A DNA stretch of 64,000 nucleotides, from contig CAWCWZ010000043.1 in NCBI GenBank assembly GCA_963799395.1, positions 81,591 to 145,590 on the forward strand, written 5' to 3'. The DNA is from Bog-752 sp963799395 (GTDB lineage Bacteria > Actinomycetota > Thermoleophilia > UBA2241). Shown piece after piece: positions 38,762-51,319 of this stretch. Below the pieces are notes generated by a model. That model saw only the letters and a program-made list of their open reading frames with translations. It did not search any database and was not told the origin of the DNA. Each line of letters starts with the position of its first letter. Position 1 is the first letter of the stretch. The translations under genes were made by a program, and so were the position numbers.

Positions 38762-39817
38762 TTAGTTGCGGATTTCCGTCAGCAATGCCTCGACTTCGGC
38801 CTTCTCTCCGGCCGTCAAGCCCAACAATGGCGCTCTTGTATGGCCTCCGAAGTAGCCGTTGAAGTCGCAGGCGTACTTCACGCCGGCAATGCCAAAATCG
38901 CCGACGATCCGTTGATTCGCCTTCGCAATACGCTTCTGTTTTTCTGCAGCCAGTGCAAGGTCGTGATCCTTCCAGGCAAGGTAAATCTCCTGGCACGCCT
39001 GCGGCGCGAACGCGCCAAAGGCAAGAATCGCACCCATTGCTCCCGCCTCCAGCGATTCCAATACCGTGCTCCCCGAGCCGCATAGCACCTGGAACCCGAC
39101 TTCCCTGCTGCGGGTCTTGATGGCAACGGCAGGCGCAGCCGTGGCAACTGCCGCGCCACCGGCCAGATCGCCCACAGAGACAAAACTACCCTCCGCCTGG
39201 GCGCGCGGCTCAAGCATCCGTGCCGTCGCCGCTTCAAACACCTGGGTCACCGGAACCATCCGGCGCGGCGCATTCTGTGCGGCGGCAACCTGCTCCCCAA
39301 TGCGTTCCACTTTGCCGGACGAATCCTTGATCGCGATGATGTTGGGATGATCGGCGAGTTCCCCGACCAGCTCGACGGGAATCTGATACGGGACGCACTT
39401 GGGAATGTTGTAGAGCACGACAGGAAGAGGAGAGCGGTCCGCAATGCTGCGAAAATAGTGGAGCACGGCAGCGGAAGACATTTGCCCAGCGTAATAGCTG
39501 GGCGGCCGCACCAGGACCGCATCGTAGCGGAACTCTGCCGCCGCATCGGCCAGTGCGAGCGTCGCCTTCACGCTCTCCCGGCCAACGCCCGCAATCAAAA
39601 CCTTTTCCGGATGGGCGGCTTCGGCGGCCACACGCAGAACCTCGCGCGATTCCGCATCGTCGACCAACGGCGCCTCGCCCGTCGAGCCTAAAACCACGAT
39701 CCCTGCCAGCAAACTGCGCGAATAGCGCGCGATGTTGGCTTCAATCTTGCGGTAATAGATGCGTTCGTCCGAGTAAAACGGCGTGGTGGTTGCGGCAAAA
39801 ACGCCTTCCAGCAGCAT
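38762..39817 (-). CDS. DapA/dihydrodipicolinate synthase family aldolase
   Basis: A 351-residue class I aldolase-like barrel. It shows GVFAATTTPFYSD, the GSTGEAP variant of the GTTGE motif, the LYNIPKC tyrosine segment, the Schiff-base lysine in IIAIKDSSG, and SGSTVLESLEAGAMGAI. It is longer than typical DapA (~295) because of ~35 residues inserted before the C-terminal strands (SFVSVGDLAGGAAVATAAP and on). Substrate is not predictable: lysine synthesis, sialate or other 2-keto acids. ATG at 39817 follows an AGAAAG. Confidence 0.82.
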   Translation of the reverse strand: MLLEGVFAATTTPFYSDERIYYRKIEANIARYSRSLLAGIVVLGSTGEAPLVDDAESREVLRVAAEAAHPEKVLIAGVGRESVKATLALADAAAEFRYDAVLVRPPSYYAGQMSSAAVLHYFRSIADRSPLPVVLYNIPKCVPYQIPVELVGELADHPNIIAIKDSSGKVERIGEQVAAAQNAPRRMVPVTQVFEAATARMLEPRAQAEGSFVSVGDLAGGAAVATAAPAVAIKTRSREVGFQVLCGSGSTVLESLEAGAMGAILAFGAFAPQACQEIYLAWKDHDLALAAEKQKRIAKANQRIVGDFGIAGVKYACDFNGYFGGHTRAPLLGLTAGEKAEVEALLTEIRN

Positions 39818-39961
39818 CTTTCTATTGTAGAACCCATCAGGGTCGTGCGACGCTCTTCCCTGCTCCGCGCCGCCGCAATTGTTTCGCTTGGCGACGGCGG
39901 TGTATGGTAAGTGGTTAGATACGGCGCAAACCAGACAGCAATTTTCCATTCAGGAGCGGCG

Positions 39962-40447
39962 ATGGCGGGCTCGTCGGTGCAAACGGAACTCGAAGAACAG
40001 AGCACATCCAAACTTTCGGCGCAGGCGCTGTCCTTTTTTCTGCACGCGCTCCTGGCACTTGGCTCCTGGATCGGGCTGATGCTGCTCGGCTATCTGATCA
40101 ATCCCGTTGGCGTGCCGCAACTTGCCATTCTACTTTTGTCGGCCGCCGTGCCGCTCGTCGTCGGGTTTCTCGTCGCTCGCGTCCACCCCACGGAAATGGC
40201 GACTTTGGTTTGGCTTCTCGGCGTGGTCTGGTTCCTGATCGTCTGCCTGTGGGTTCTGGACATGCCGACCGGGCCAAATCAATGCTTCCAATGCGAGGCC
40301 ACGGAGAAACTGACGCGCACCTTCTTCAGCCTGCCTCGCCCCAGCGGACTCATTGATAATGACGGTCCGTTCATTGGCACTTGGCCAGCCGTCGCGCTCT
40401 TCGGCTACTCCATTGGCGCGAAGCTCGGCTTTCGACGGGGCGAGTAG
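39962..40447 (+). CDS. Small polytopic membrane protein
   Basis: A 161-residue protein (MAGSSVQTELEEQSTS) with three or four hydrophobic segments: about residues 20-45 (LHALLALGSWIGLMLLGYLI), 50-70, 82-100 (VWLLGVVWFLIVCLWVL), and a weaker one near the end. The loop after the third segment has a CFQC pair. I recognise no family. It is divergent from the DapA-family gene, and convergent with the BON protein. Confidence 0.6.
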   Translation: MAGSSVQTELEEQSTSKLSAQALSFFLHALLALGSWIGLMLLGYLINPVGVPQLAILLLSAAVPLVVGFLVARVHPTEMATLVWLLGVVWFLIVCLWVLDMPTGPNQCFQCEATEKLTRTFFSLPRPSGLIDNDGPFIGTWPAVALFGYSIGAKLGFRRGE

Positions 40448-40486
40448 CCCGACGCTGGCGAGGTCGACAATCACATAGCGTGTTGA

Positions 40487-41674
40487 TCACTGCGAAATTC
40501 CGACCCTCAGGTTGTTATCGACCTTGGTCACTCCAGGCATGTACTTAACGATCTGCTCCGCTAATTCACGACAGGACTCGTTCGGCACCGTCCCGGAGAG
40601 AGTAACTTCGCCCTGAGCGATGGCTACGGTGATGAGACTGTCTTTCAGTGCGCTGTTAGCCTCGAGGGCGTGCACGACGTTCGTCTGGATCTGGTTGTCC
40701 GTTTGGGCTCCTGCGGGCGTGGCCTGCTCGGTAGGCGGCGCGGTCGGGACAGCGCCGGGGTTCCCATATTGGCTCGGCTGAGCAGGCGTCTGAAAAGGTG
40801 TCGGCTGTTCGCTAGTTGTGTTTGACGTGTCGGGCTGTTGTGTTTCGCCTTCCGTGCTAGGAATGGGATTCGCGCTGGGCGGAGTGGCCTCCTCTGGAGC
40901 AGCAGCTGGCTGTCTGCCAACGCTCACGAATGTAAATATGAATTCCGGCTCAGCCATGGAGCCTGCTTCGGTAACGCTCGACTCTTTGACATAGTCCAAT
41001 CCGCTGGGGGCAAATCTACCGCTGAAGAACACCACGTCTCCGTCAGCGAGATTGGCAATTTGGTTATAAAGCGGGGATCCGTGAGGGATGAGGGTATCAT
41101 CCTCGATGTCGGAGAGCGCGTTGTTCCACGTTCCAACCTTGATTCGACTTCCGCCTGGGAGGTCCACAGACAGGACGCCATTCCCGTCCGAATTGGTTTC
41201 CATCGACGAGATTCGGCCGACCCAGTTTTCGACCAAGCGGCTGGGCAGCATTGAAGCGAAGGCCTGGGCCCTACTTCTGCGAACGGCAGATTTCTGAAAC
41301 TCATTCACCGCCTCGCCGTATCGTGTCTGAAACGACCCCACTGTTGAGATGAATTCACTCTCATCGCTGGGGAGCGCTTCCTGGCTACTGGGATTAGAGG
41401 CGCCGTTAGACGCGGATTGTGCTGGTTCGCCGTCTCCATTGCTAGAGCTAGAGGTCACAACTCTGACGAGAACCGAAAGCCCAAGCAGGCCCGCTGCGAC
41501 AAATACGAACTTCTTCCATAGTGGCGTAGCTCTTCGCGCCGGTTCAATTTTGCTTGGGGCTATTCCAGCGTTGCTTCCAACCAACGCGGCACTTATGGGG
41601 CTGCCGCAGTTGGGGCAAGCGGAGGCCTGAGTGGACACAGGCCTCTTGCATTCCGGACATTCTATGAGCGCCAT
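40487..41674 (-). CDS. Zinc-ribbon, membrane-anchored BON-domain protein
   Basis: A 395-residue protein with an N-terminal zinc ribbon (CPEC...CPNC), a single membrane segment at about 50-68 (FVFVAAGLLGLSVLVRVV), a globular region with VENWVGRISSMETN (about 130-245), a Pro/Thr/Gln-rich linker and a C-terminal BON domain (about 325-393: HALEANSALKDSLITV, GEVTLSGTV, VDNNLRVG). BON domains bind membranes or envelope polymers. The cytoplasmic zinc ribbon with an external BON domain suggests an envelope protein; the function is unknown. Confidence 0.7.
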   Translation of the reverse strand: MALIECPECKRPVSTQASACPNCGSPISAALVGSNAGIAPSKIEPARRATPLWKKFVFVAAGLLGLSVLVRVVTSSSSNGDGEPAQSASNGASNPSSQEALPSDESEFISTVGSFQTRYGEAVNEFQKSAVRRSRAQAFASMLPSRLVENWVGRISSMETNSDGNGVLSVDLPGGSRIKVGTWNNALSDIEDDTLIPHGSPLYNQIANLADGDVVFFSGRFAPSGLDYVKESSVTEAGSMAEPEFIFTFVSVGRQPAAAPEEATPPSANPIPSTEGETQQPDTSNTTSEQPTPFQTPAQPSQYGNPGAVPTAPPTEQATPAGAQTDNQIQTNVVHALEANSALKDSLITVAIAQGEVTLSGTVPNESCRELAEQIVKYMPGVTKVDNNLRVGISQ

Positions 41675-41852
41675 TCTTACCCCCTTCGCAGCTCAAGTAG
41701 GCAGTCAACTACTTTACCGCAATTCGAATGAGAGTACAGAGCTTGGCCTGAAATTGTTGCACTCCGGTCGTAGAGTTGTAAATGAGGGTGCTGACGGATC
41801 GCGATACGGTTCCCGATTGCACTGTATGTCCGCACCGAATCGGAGCCGAATT

Positions 41853-45146
<3,294 letters not shown>

Positions 45147-45303
45147 TTTTTTGTTTTCTTATCCGCTTGGTGTCTGTTCGGTCCAAACGATTCATTGCAG
45201 CATTGCATCGGGCAGCTTCAGGTCGCTCCACATTCTCACCTCTGGAATCAATCCGAATACCTTTGGCGCGTCCGGGCCGAGTTTTGGCTTGGGCACCGGC
45301 TCT

Positions 45304-45837
45304 TCATGCTGATTTACAAATCGCTCGAAGGATTGACTTAAAGAACTTACCCTGTACTACGTTCCAACGCACTTCATAGGCCCAACCCGAGGCATTGGCT
45401 GTGTCAGCCCCTTCCTCTTGCGGTGAGCACCACTCGATTTGCTCGCCGTAAATTACTCCCCGATTGTGCAGGCAATACAATGTGCGGATCTCGTCGCCCG
45501 CTTCACTATCCATGTTCCATTCTTCAACCAAGGTCTTATCACCGGACTGCCAAACCTGGGCAGTTGCGAAAAAATCGGTCTCCTGTTCGTCTCGCGCATG
45601 TCCGAGATTCCTGACAAGCTTCCAATCTTCATACGGTCGATCTGCGTTATGGACAGTCGCGGCACTTGGATTTACGCCACACATGGCGGCAACCCGCATG
45701 AGCGCCGCCTCATGGCGACCGGATCGAATCCCACTCAGATAGCTGTCGAACGAGGAAATTTGGCTGGCCCCTTGGGCAATGGAAAAAGTGCTCCCTAGTC
45801 CTCCAAAAACTATCAGGACTAGGAGCGCTTGCCTCAT
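45304..45837 (-). CDS. Small secreted protein within the car operon
   Basis: A 177-residue protein with a signal peptide (MRQALLVLIVFGGLGSTFSIAQGAS). The mature part has four cysteines (AAMCGV, YCLHNRG, EWCSP, AICKSA) and recalls no family I know. ATG at 45837 overlaps the carA stop (ATGA), so it is translationally coupled between carA and carB. Nothing indicates a role in carbamoyl phosphate synthesis. Confidence 0.65.
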   Translation of the reverse strand: MRQALLVLIVFGGLGSTFSIAQGASQISSFDSYLSGIRSGRHEAALMRVAAMCGVNPSAATVHNADRPYEDWKLVRNLGHARDEQETDFFATAQVWQSGDKTLVEEWNMDSEAGDEIRTLYCLHNRGVIYGEQIEWCSPQEEGADTANASGWAYEVRWNVVQGKFFKSILRAICKSA

Positions 45838-46517
45838 CCCTTCCACTCCTCCATCATCTGCCGGAAGTCGCGGAACAAATAGTGCGAATCGTGCGGGCCG
45901 GGAGCCGCTTCAGGGTGGTATTGCACACTGAAGAGCGGCAGCGTTTTGTGGCGCAGGCCTTCGAGCGTCTGGTCGTTCAGGTCCACATGCGTCAACTCGA
46001 CTTCGTTCGCGTTGATCGAGTCGGGATCGACGGCGAAGTTATGATTGTGCGCCGTGATCTCGACTTTGCCGGTGGCATTGTTGCGCACCGGGTGGTTGCC
46101 GCCGTGATGGCCAAACTTGAGCTTGTAGGTGCGGCCGCCCAGAGCCAGTCCGCAAAGCTGGTGGCCCAGGCAAATGCCAAACACCGGCACGCGGCCCAGC
46201 ATCTGCCGGATGGAGCGTACCGCGTAGTCGACCGGTTCCGGGTCGCCGGGGCCGTTCGACAGAAACACGCCGTCGGGCTTGAGCGCCAGGGCATCGTCTG
46301 CGGTGGTCTCGGCCGGGACTACGGTTACGCGGCATCCCTCGCGCACTAACATACGTAAAATGTTCTGTTTAATGCCAAAATCATAAGCCACCACATGCAG
46401 GCGCTCGCGCGCTCTTGGGTCTTGGAGGTGTGGGTCGGCGGGGGGAAGGAGCGAATCGCCCATCTCGCTGCGTGGATCAGACGCGTCAAATTCGTAGTTC
46501 GACTTAGTTAATACTAC
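45834..46517 (-). CDS. carA: Carbamoyl-phosphate synthase small subunit, N-terminally truncated
   Basis: The glutaminase part of CarA, which releases ammonia from glutamine and channels it to CarB. About 227 residues are visible of the usual ~375. The class I glutamine amidotransferase domain is complete: LSNGPGDP, the nucleophile cysteine in FGICLGHQ, and HPEAAPGPHD with the catalytic histidine and glutamate. The N-terminal small-subunit domain is missing because the sequence passes into galT near 46,515. Confidence 0.92.
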   Translation of the reverse strand, partial: VVLTKSNYEFDASDPRSEMGDSLLPPADPHLQDPRARERLHVVAYDFGIKQNILRMLVREGCRVTVVPAETTADDALALKPDGVFLSNGPGDPEPVDYAVRSIRQMLGRVPVFGICLGHQLCGLALGGRTYKLKFGHHGGNHPVRNNATGKVEITAHNHNFAVDPDSINANEVELTHVDLNDQTLEGLRHKTLPLFSVQYHPEAAPGPHDSHYLFRDFRQMMEEWKG

Positions 46518-46530
46518 GCGCGCGGCTCTC
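46504..46530. other. Join between carA and galT fragments
   Basis: Upstream galT loses its family similarity (after about RVVES) and carA begins mid-protein within about 25 bases, on the same strand but in different frames. DNA to the right is visibly more GC-rich. See the finding for this join. Confidence 0.8.
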
Positions 46531-47121
46531 CACCACCCGCACTCCCTGCTGCTCCTCCTGGGCCAGGATGTCGCAGAACACGCAGCGTTCCTTCTGCATG
46601 AAATAATCCTTGCCGGAACGCAGCTCGTAGAGCACCCGCCGGGGGACGAAGGTAGTAGCCGTGATCTGCGAGGTGGGATGATCGGCTTCCTGGCCGGCCA
46701 CTGTGCCGTGGTTCTTGAATACGGTGACGTATTTGAAACGGCGGTCTTTCTTCAGGTCCTGGATGCGCTGGCCCGTGAGCGCCAGGAACTGCGCCACCTC
46801 GGCGTCGGCAGCCACCCAGAGGGGCCGATCGTGGCGCGGGTTCTCCACCAGCACCTCGTGCGCGCCCACCGGACGCATCTTGTCGTACAGGCCATCGCCC
46901 TGGCGCAGCGGTTCGCCTTCAATGTGGTAGAGCGCGTGCGGATGCACCACCGCCCGCGCCGACCACGGTCCGCCGTCCACCGAGGGCATGGAGGAGATCA
47001 CCTGCGGCGCACGCGGCGCTTCGGGACAGTAAGGACAGGACTCCCGTCCTTCCGGCTCGCGATCGGCATCGTCGCCGGTGATCACCCAGGAGCGCGTGAT
47101 GGGATCTTTGCGTAGTTCCAT
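46518..47121 (-). CDS. galT: Galactose-1-phosphate uridylyltransferase, C-terminally truncated
   Basis: About 200 residues of a HIT-superfamily uridylyltransferase (usual length ~330-350), which exchanges UMP between UDP-glucose and galactose-1-phosphate. The start MELRKDPITRSWVI, the zinc-type CPYCP, HPHALYHIE, GAHEVLVENPRHD, FKNHGTVAGQEADHPTSQI and CVFCDI are present. The C-terminal catalytic part following CVFC is missing at the join. The ATG at 47121 lacks a clear RBS but begins the conserved core. Confidence 0.88.
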
Positions 47122-47130
47122 AAGAGCAGT

Positions 47131-47308
47131 AGCCAGTACCCAGTTGTCAGTTGCCAGTTACGGAACGCCCGGTCAGCAACTGCGAAGAAACTGATACTAC
47201 AGGAAAACACCTTCGTAGCGGCGGCGTCAACTAGGCGCCTTGGTGCAGGTTTGGGTTCGCTGGCAACTGGCAACCGACAACTGGCAACTGGGACCGGCAA
47301 CTGCTTTG
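47131..47308. repeat. Short-repeat array between galT and mutS
   Basis: The galT-mutS gap holds repeats of a ~10-base word: CCAGTACCCAGTTGTCAG and TTGCCAGTT on one side (47131-47160), and the reverse-complementary CTGGCAACTG, ACAACTGG and CGGCAACTG (47260-47303) on the other. Together they form an imperfect inverted structure. Similar AACTGGC-type intergenic repeats are frequent in acidobacterial genomes as far as I know. Confidence 0.6.
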
Positions 47309-47333
47309 TTATAATCCGCCGAAAGCCGCGCGC

Positions 47334-49943
47334 ATGAATGAGTCCTCCACGCCGCTGATGCGGCAATACGCCGCCATCAAGAAAGAGCATCCCAATACCC
47401 TCCTCTTCTTCCGGCTGGGGGATTTCTACGAGCTGTTCTTCGAGGACGCGGTGGTGGCCGCGCGCGAGCTGCAGATTCAGCTCACCTCGCGCAACAAGGA
47501 AAAGGGCGTGGCCGTACCCATGTGCGGCGTGCCCCACCACTCGGCGGAAAACTATCTGCTAAAGCTCATCCGCAAGGGATTCAAGGTCGCCGTCTGCGAG
47601 CAGATGGAAGACCCGCACCTGGCCAAGAAGCTGGTGCGCCGCGAAGTCACGCGCGTGATGACGCCGGGCACCGTGGCCGATTCCCTGCTGGGATCGGAGG
47701 AGAACAACTTCCTCGCGGCCGTGGCCACGCAGGGCGACCGCGCCGGCTTCGCCGCGCTCGATCTCTCGACCGGCGACTTCCGCGCCACCGAGTTTCACGG
47801 TGAAGATGCCGCGCGCCGCGTCTGGGAGGAGCTGCAGCAGCTCCGTCCGCGAGAGCTGCTGTTTGCCTCGTCGCTGCCATTGTTCGAACGCAAAGAGCAT
47901 TCGACTGAAGCCGGCTTCACTGAGACTCCGCTCGACGACTGGGTGTTCGCCCCCGACTATGCCATTCCCCTGGTCGAAAACCATTTCGGCGTGCTCTCGC
48001 TCGAAGGCTTCGGACTGGCCAACCGCCCGGCGGCGGCGACCGCGGCCGGGGCGGTGCTGCACTATGTCCGTTCCACGCAGCGCGGGACGCTTGAGCACGT
48101 GGACCGCATCGGCTTCTACGAACGCCAGGACTGCCTGGTGCTCGACGCCGTCACCGTGCGCAACCTGGAGCTGGTCGAGCCGCTGTTCGCCAACTCCGGC
48201 GACGAGGTCACGCTCTTCCGCAGCATGGATTCGACGCTCACCCCCATGGGCAAGCGCCTGCTGCGCTCCTGGATGCTGCGTCCCGCCATCGACCCCGCCC
48301 ATATCGAGCAGCGCCTCGATGCGGTCGAAGCGCAGGTGAAAGAGATGGTCGGACGCGAAGAGTTGCGGCGCGCCCTCGACGGCATCCTCGACATCGAGCG
48401 CCTGCTCAGCCGCGTCACGCTTGAGACCGCCAACCCGCGCGACCTGCTGACGCTTTCGGCGTCGCTGGCGAGAATCCCGAAGGTCCGGGCGGCGCTCGCA
48501 GGATTTCAGGCGGAGCGCTTGCAGGCGCTCGCCGCCTCCCTCGACGACCTGCCCGAATTGCGCGAGCGCGTGGACCGCACCATCGTCCCCGAGCCTCCGC
48601 TCACCTTTGCTGATGGCGGCGTGATCGGCGCGGGCGTGGACGCGGCGCTCGACGAGTTGCGCGACCTCAGCCGCAATAGCAAGCAGTACCTGGCACGGAT
48701 CGAAGAACGCGAGCGCCAGCGCACCGGCATTGGCTCGCTCAAGGTTAAGTTCAACGGCATCTTCGGCTACTACATCGAGATCTCGAAGCCCAACCTGCAC
48801 CTCGCGCCTGCCGACTACGAGCGCAAGCAAACGCTAGTAAACGCCGAGCGCTTCACCACGCCCGAGCTTAAAGAGCACGAGACCAAGATTCTCGAGGCAC
48901 AGGAGAAGATCATCGAGATTGAGCGCCGCGTCTTTGCCGAGCTGCGCGCCGCGATCGCCGGAGAAGCCCGCCGCATGCGGCAATCGGCGCTGGCCCTGGC
49001 TGAAGTCGATGTGCTGGCCAACTTCGCGCATCTAGCCGCGAACCGCGCCTATTGCCGCCCGCAGTTCGACGACACCGCCGACATCGAGATTCTCGCTGGG
49101 CGGCATCCAGTGATCGAGCGGCAGGAGTTGATGCGGTCGAACGATCGTTTCGTCCCCAACGACCTGTTCCTCAACTCGACAAGCGAGAACATCCTGGTGC
49201 TGACCGGTCCCAACATGGGGGGCAAGTCCACCTACCTGCGGCAGGCGGCGCTGATCGTGGTGCTCGGACAGATGGGATCGTTTGTGCCTGCTCGCGCGGC
49301 GCGGCTGGGTACCGTGGACCGCATCTTCACCCGCATCGGCGCCAGCGATAACCTGGCGCGCGGGCGCTCCACCTTCATGGTCGAGATGACCGAGACCGCC
49401 GCCATCCTCAACACGGCCACCCCGCGCTCGCTCATCCTGCTCGACGAGATCGGCCGCGGCACGGCGACGTACGATGGCCTGGCGCTGGCTTGGGCCGTGG
49501 TCGAGCACATTCACGCCCGCGTGCGCGCCAAGACCCTGTTCGCCACGCATTACCACGAGCTGACCGAGTTGGCGGGCCGATTGTCGGGCGTGAAGAACTT
49601 TCACGTCTCGGTGAAGGAGAGCGCCGGCGGGATCGTCTTCCTGCGCAAAGTCGAGCCGGGCGCGGCCGACCGCAGCTACGGCATCGAGGTCGCCAAGCTG
49701 GCCGGGCTGCCGAACGAAGTGATCGCTCGGGCAAGAGAGGTGCTGGCGGAGCACGAAGAATCGGAGCACGCGGTCACGGCGCACCTGGCCTCGGATGAAA
49801 TCGCTCCGCCAGCGGCGCAGTTAACCATCTTCACTCCGCTCACGCAGAAGATTGTCGACCGCATCAAGCAGACGGACGTGAACGGGCTCACCCCGCTGGA
49901 GGCGCTGAACCTGCTGGCGGAGCTGAAGAGGCAGATAGAGTAG
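47334..49943 (+). CDS. mutS: DNA mismatch repair protein MutS
   Basis: A complete 869-residue MutS, which recognises mispaired and looped bases. The mismatch-binding Phe-x-Glu is in GDFYELFFED near residue 30; the connector and lever domains follow; the clamp region contains FNGIFGYYIEISK; the ATPase domain has the Walker A GPNMGGKST near 620, the segment STFMVEM, Walker B LILLDEIGRGT and FATHYHELT. No mutL is in view. The RBS is weak. This is the first intact gene of Region 4. Confidence 0.97.
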   Translation: MNESSTPLMRQYAAIKKEHPNTLLFFRLGDFYELFFEDAVVAARELQIQLTSRNKEKGVAVPMCGVPHHSAENYLLKLIRKGFKVAVCEQMEDPHLAKKLVRREVTRVMTPGTVADSLLGSEENNFLAAVATQGDRAGFAALDLSTGDFRATEFHGEDAARRVWEELQQLRPRELLFASSLPLFERKEHSTEAGFTETPLDDWVFAPDYAIPLVENHFGVLSLEGFGLANRPAAATAAGAVLHYVRSTQRGTLEHVDRIGFYERQDCLVLDAVTVRNLELVEPLFANSGDEVTLFRSMDSTLTPMGKRLLRSWMLRPAIDPAHIEQRLDAVEAQVKEMVGREELRRALDGILDIERLLSRVTLETANPRDLLTLSASLARIPKVRAALAGFQAERLQALAASLDDLPELRERVDRTIVPEPPLTFADGGVIGAGVDAALDELRDLSRNSKQYLARIEERERQRTGIGSLKVKFNGIFGYYIEISKPNLHLAPADYERKQTLVNAERFTTPELKEHETKILEAQEKIIEIERRVFAELRAAIAGEARRMRQSALALAEVDVLANFAHLAANRAYCRPQFDDTADIEILAGRHPVIERQELMRSNDRFVPNDLFLNSTSENILVLTGPNMGGKSTYLRQAALIVVLGQMGSFVPARAARLGTVDRIFTRIGASDNLARGRSTFMVEMTETAAILNTATPRSLILLDEIGRGTATYDGLALAWAVVEHIHARVRAKTLFATHYHELTELAGRLSGVKNFHVSVKESAGGIVFLRKVEPGAADRSYGIEVAKLAGLPNEVIARAREVLAEHEESEHAVTAHLASDEIAPPAAQLTIFTPLTQKIVDRIKQTDVNGLTPLEALNLLAELKRQIE

Positions 49944-49990
49944 TCGGGAGGGCACAGCTTGACCTGTGCCGCAACAGTGTTTCCCAGGAC

Positions 49991-50201
49991 TGTCATCCTG
50001 AGCGAAGCCCGAACCGAGCGTAAGCGAGGTGAGGGAGAGCGAAGGATCTAGAGGTTGCCATTCGGGCCCATGCTGTCAGAGGGAGCCGAGCGGGCGCTCG
50101 TCGGCCACGCACGGCACCGTCAAGATCCTTCGCTTGCGACCGCGCCGCCCCGAGAACGGGCCGAAAGAAGAGACCCACGCGGTCGCAAGCTCAGGATGAC
50201 A
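49991..50201. repeat. Inverted pair of dispersed GTCATCCTGAGCGAAG elements
   Basis: Left element: TGTCATCCTGAGCGAAGC at 49991 to GCGAAGGATCT at 50049. Right element is its reverse complement: AGATCCTTCGCTTGCG from 50123 to CTCAGGATGACA ending 50201. Related copies occur at 54131-54189 and 60347-60381. The word is a familiar intergenic repeat of acidobacterial genomes; the pair fills the mutS-nagZ gap. Confidence 0.75.
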
Positions 50202-50230
50202 AATGGACTAAACTCGACTGACGAACGCCA

Positions 50231-51319
50231 ATGAAGTCACTCCACGAACAAGCCGGCCAGCTCCTCATCATGGGCTTCGATGGCGCGGAGCCCACGCCCG
50301 GCCTGAGCCAGATGCTGGTCATGCTCAAGCCCGGGGGCGTAATCCTGTTCGCGCGCAACATCACCGACGCGCGCCAGACCTGGGAGCTGCTGCGCTCCTG
50401 CGGCGAGAGCGTGGGAACGCCCATGTTCCTTTGCGTGGATATGGAAGGCGGCACCGTCGATCGTCTGAAGACGGCCATCGCGCCTGCTCCCTCGGCTGAG
50501 GCCGTGGCCAATACTAAAGACAAGAAGATATTCGGCGCTCACGGGCGCCTGATCGGCGAAGAGGTTCGCGCGCTCGGCTTCAACACTGATTTCGCTCCCG
50601 TGCTCGACCTGAGCTTCTCCGCTTCGCGTTCGGTGTTGACCTCGCGCACCGTCTCCGACGATCCCAAGCAGGCGGTCATCTACGCCCGCGAATTCCTTAA
50701 AGGTTTGGGTGAGGCGCAGGTGCTGGGCTGTGGCAAACATTTTCCCGGGCTGGGCGAGGCCAATCTCGACACCCACCAGATGCTGCCCCTGATCACCAAA
50801 CCCTGGAAGCGGATGTGGGCCGAGGATCTCTATCCCTACCGCGCGCTGCGCCGGGAGATGGCGTTTGTGATGGTGGCGCACGCAGCCTATCCGGCGGTGA
50901 CCAAGAGCGGCATCCCGGCCTCGCTCTCGATCAAGTGGATGACGGAGATCCTGCGCCGCAAGATTGGCTACCGCGGTCTGGTGGTTTCCGATGATCTCGA
51001 AATGGGCGGCGTGCAGGCGTCGGCGCCCATCGACGAAGCCGCGGTCGAGACCCTGCGCGCCGGCGCCGACATGTTCCTGGTCTGCCACAACGAGGCGCAC
51101 GTCTGGCGGACCTACGAGGCGGTGGTGCGCGAGGCCGAGCACGACTCGAAATTCGCGCGCCAGGTCGCGGCCGCCGCCCGGCGGGTGATGGCGTTCAAGA
51201 AGAGGTCGAAGGAGTTGAAGACCAGCGCGCCGCGGCCGTCCGCCGCGACGGTTCGCAAGCTGCGCCAGCAGATGCAGAAGTTCGCCGACCAGGTGCATAA
51301 GGCGGGGGCGGTGCTGTGA
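50231..51319 (+). CDS. nagZ: Beta-N-acetylhexosaminidase (GH3)
   Basis: A 362-residue GH3 glycosidase of the NagZ type, which frees GlcNAc from GlcNAc-1,6-anhydro-MurNAc muropeptides. It has DMEGGTVDRL near residue 73, DFAPVLDLS near 120, the GCGKHFPGLGEANLDTH loop with the catalytic histidine near 170-180, and the nucleophile aspartate in VVSDDLEMGG near 255. No signal peptide, so it is cytoplasmic. It is coupled to anmK (GTGA overlap), which takes the 1,6-anhydroMurNAc product; the pair is a peptidoglycan recycling module. Confidence 0.9.
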   Translation: MKSLHEQAGQLLIMGFDGAEPTPGLSQMLVMLKPGGVILFARNITDARQTWELLRSCGESVGTPMFLCVDMEGGTVDRLKTAIAPAPSAEAVANTKDKKIFGAHGRLIGEEVRALGFNTDFAPVLDLSFSASRSVLTSRTVSDDPKQAVIYAREFLKGLGEAQVLGCGKHFPGLGEANLDTHQMLPLITKPWKRMWAEDLYPYRALRREMAFVMVAHAAYPAVTKSGIPASLSIKWMTEILRRKIGYRGLVVSDDLEMGGVQASAPIDEAAVETLRAGADMFLVCHNEAHVWRTYEAVVREAEHDSKFARQVAAAARRVMAFKKRSKELKTSAPRPSAATVRKLRQQMQKFADQVHKAGAVL

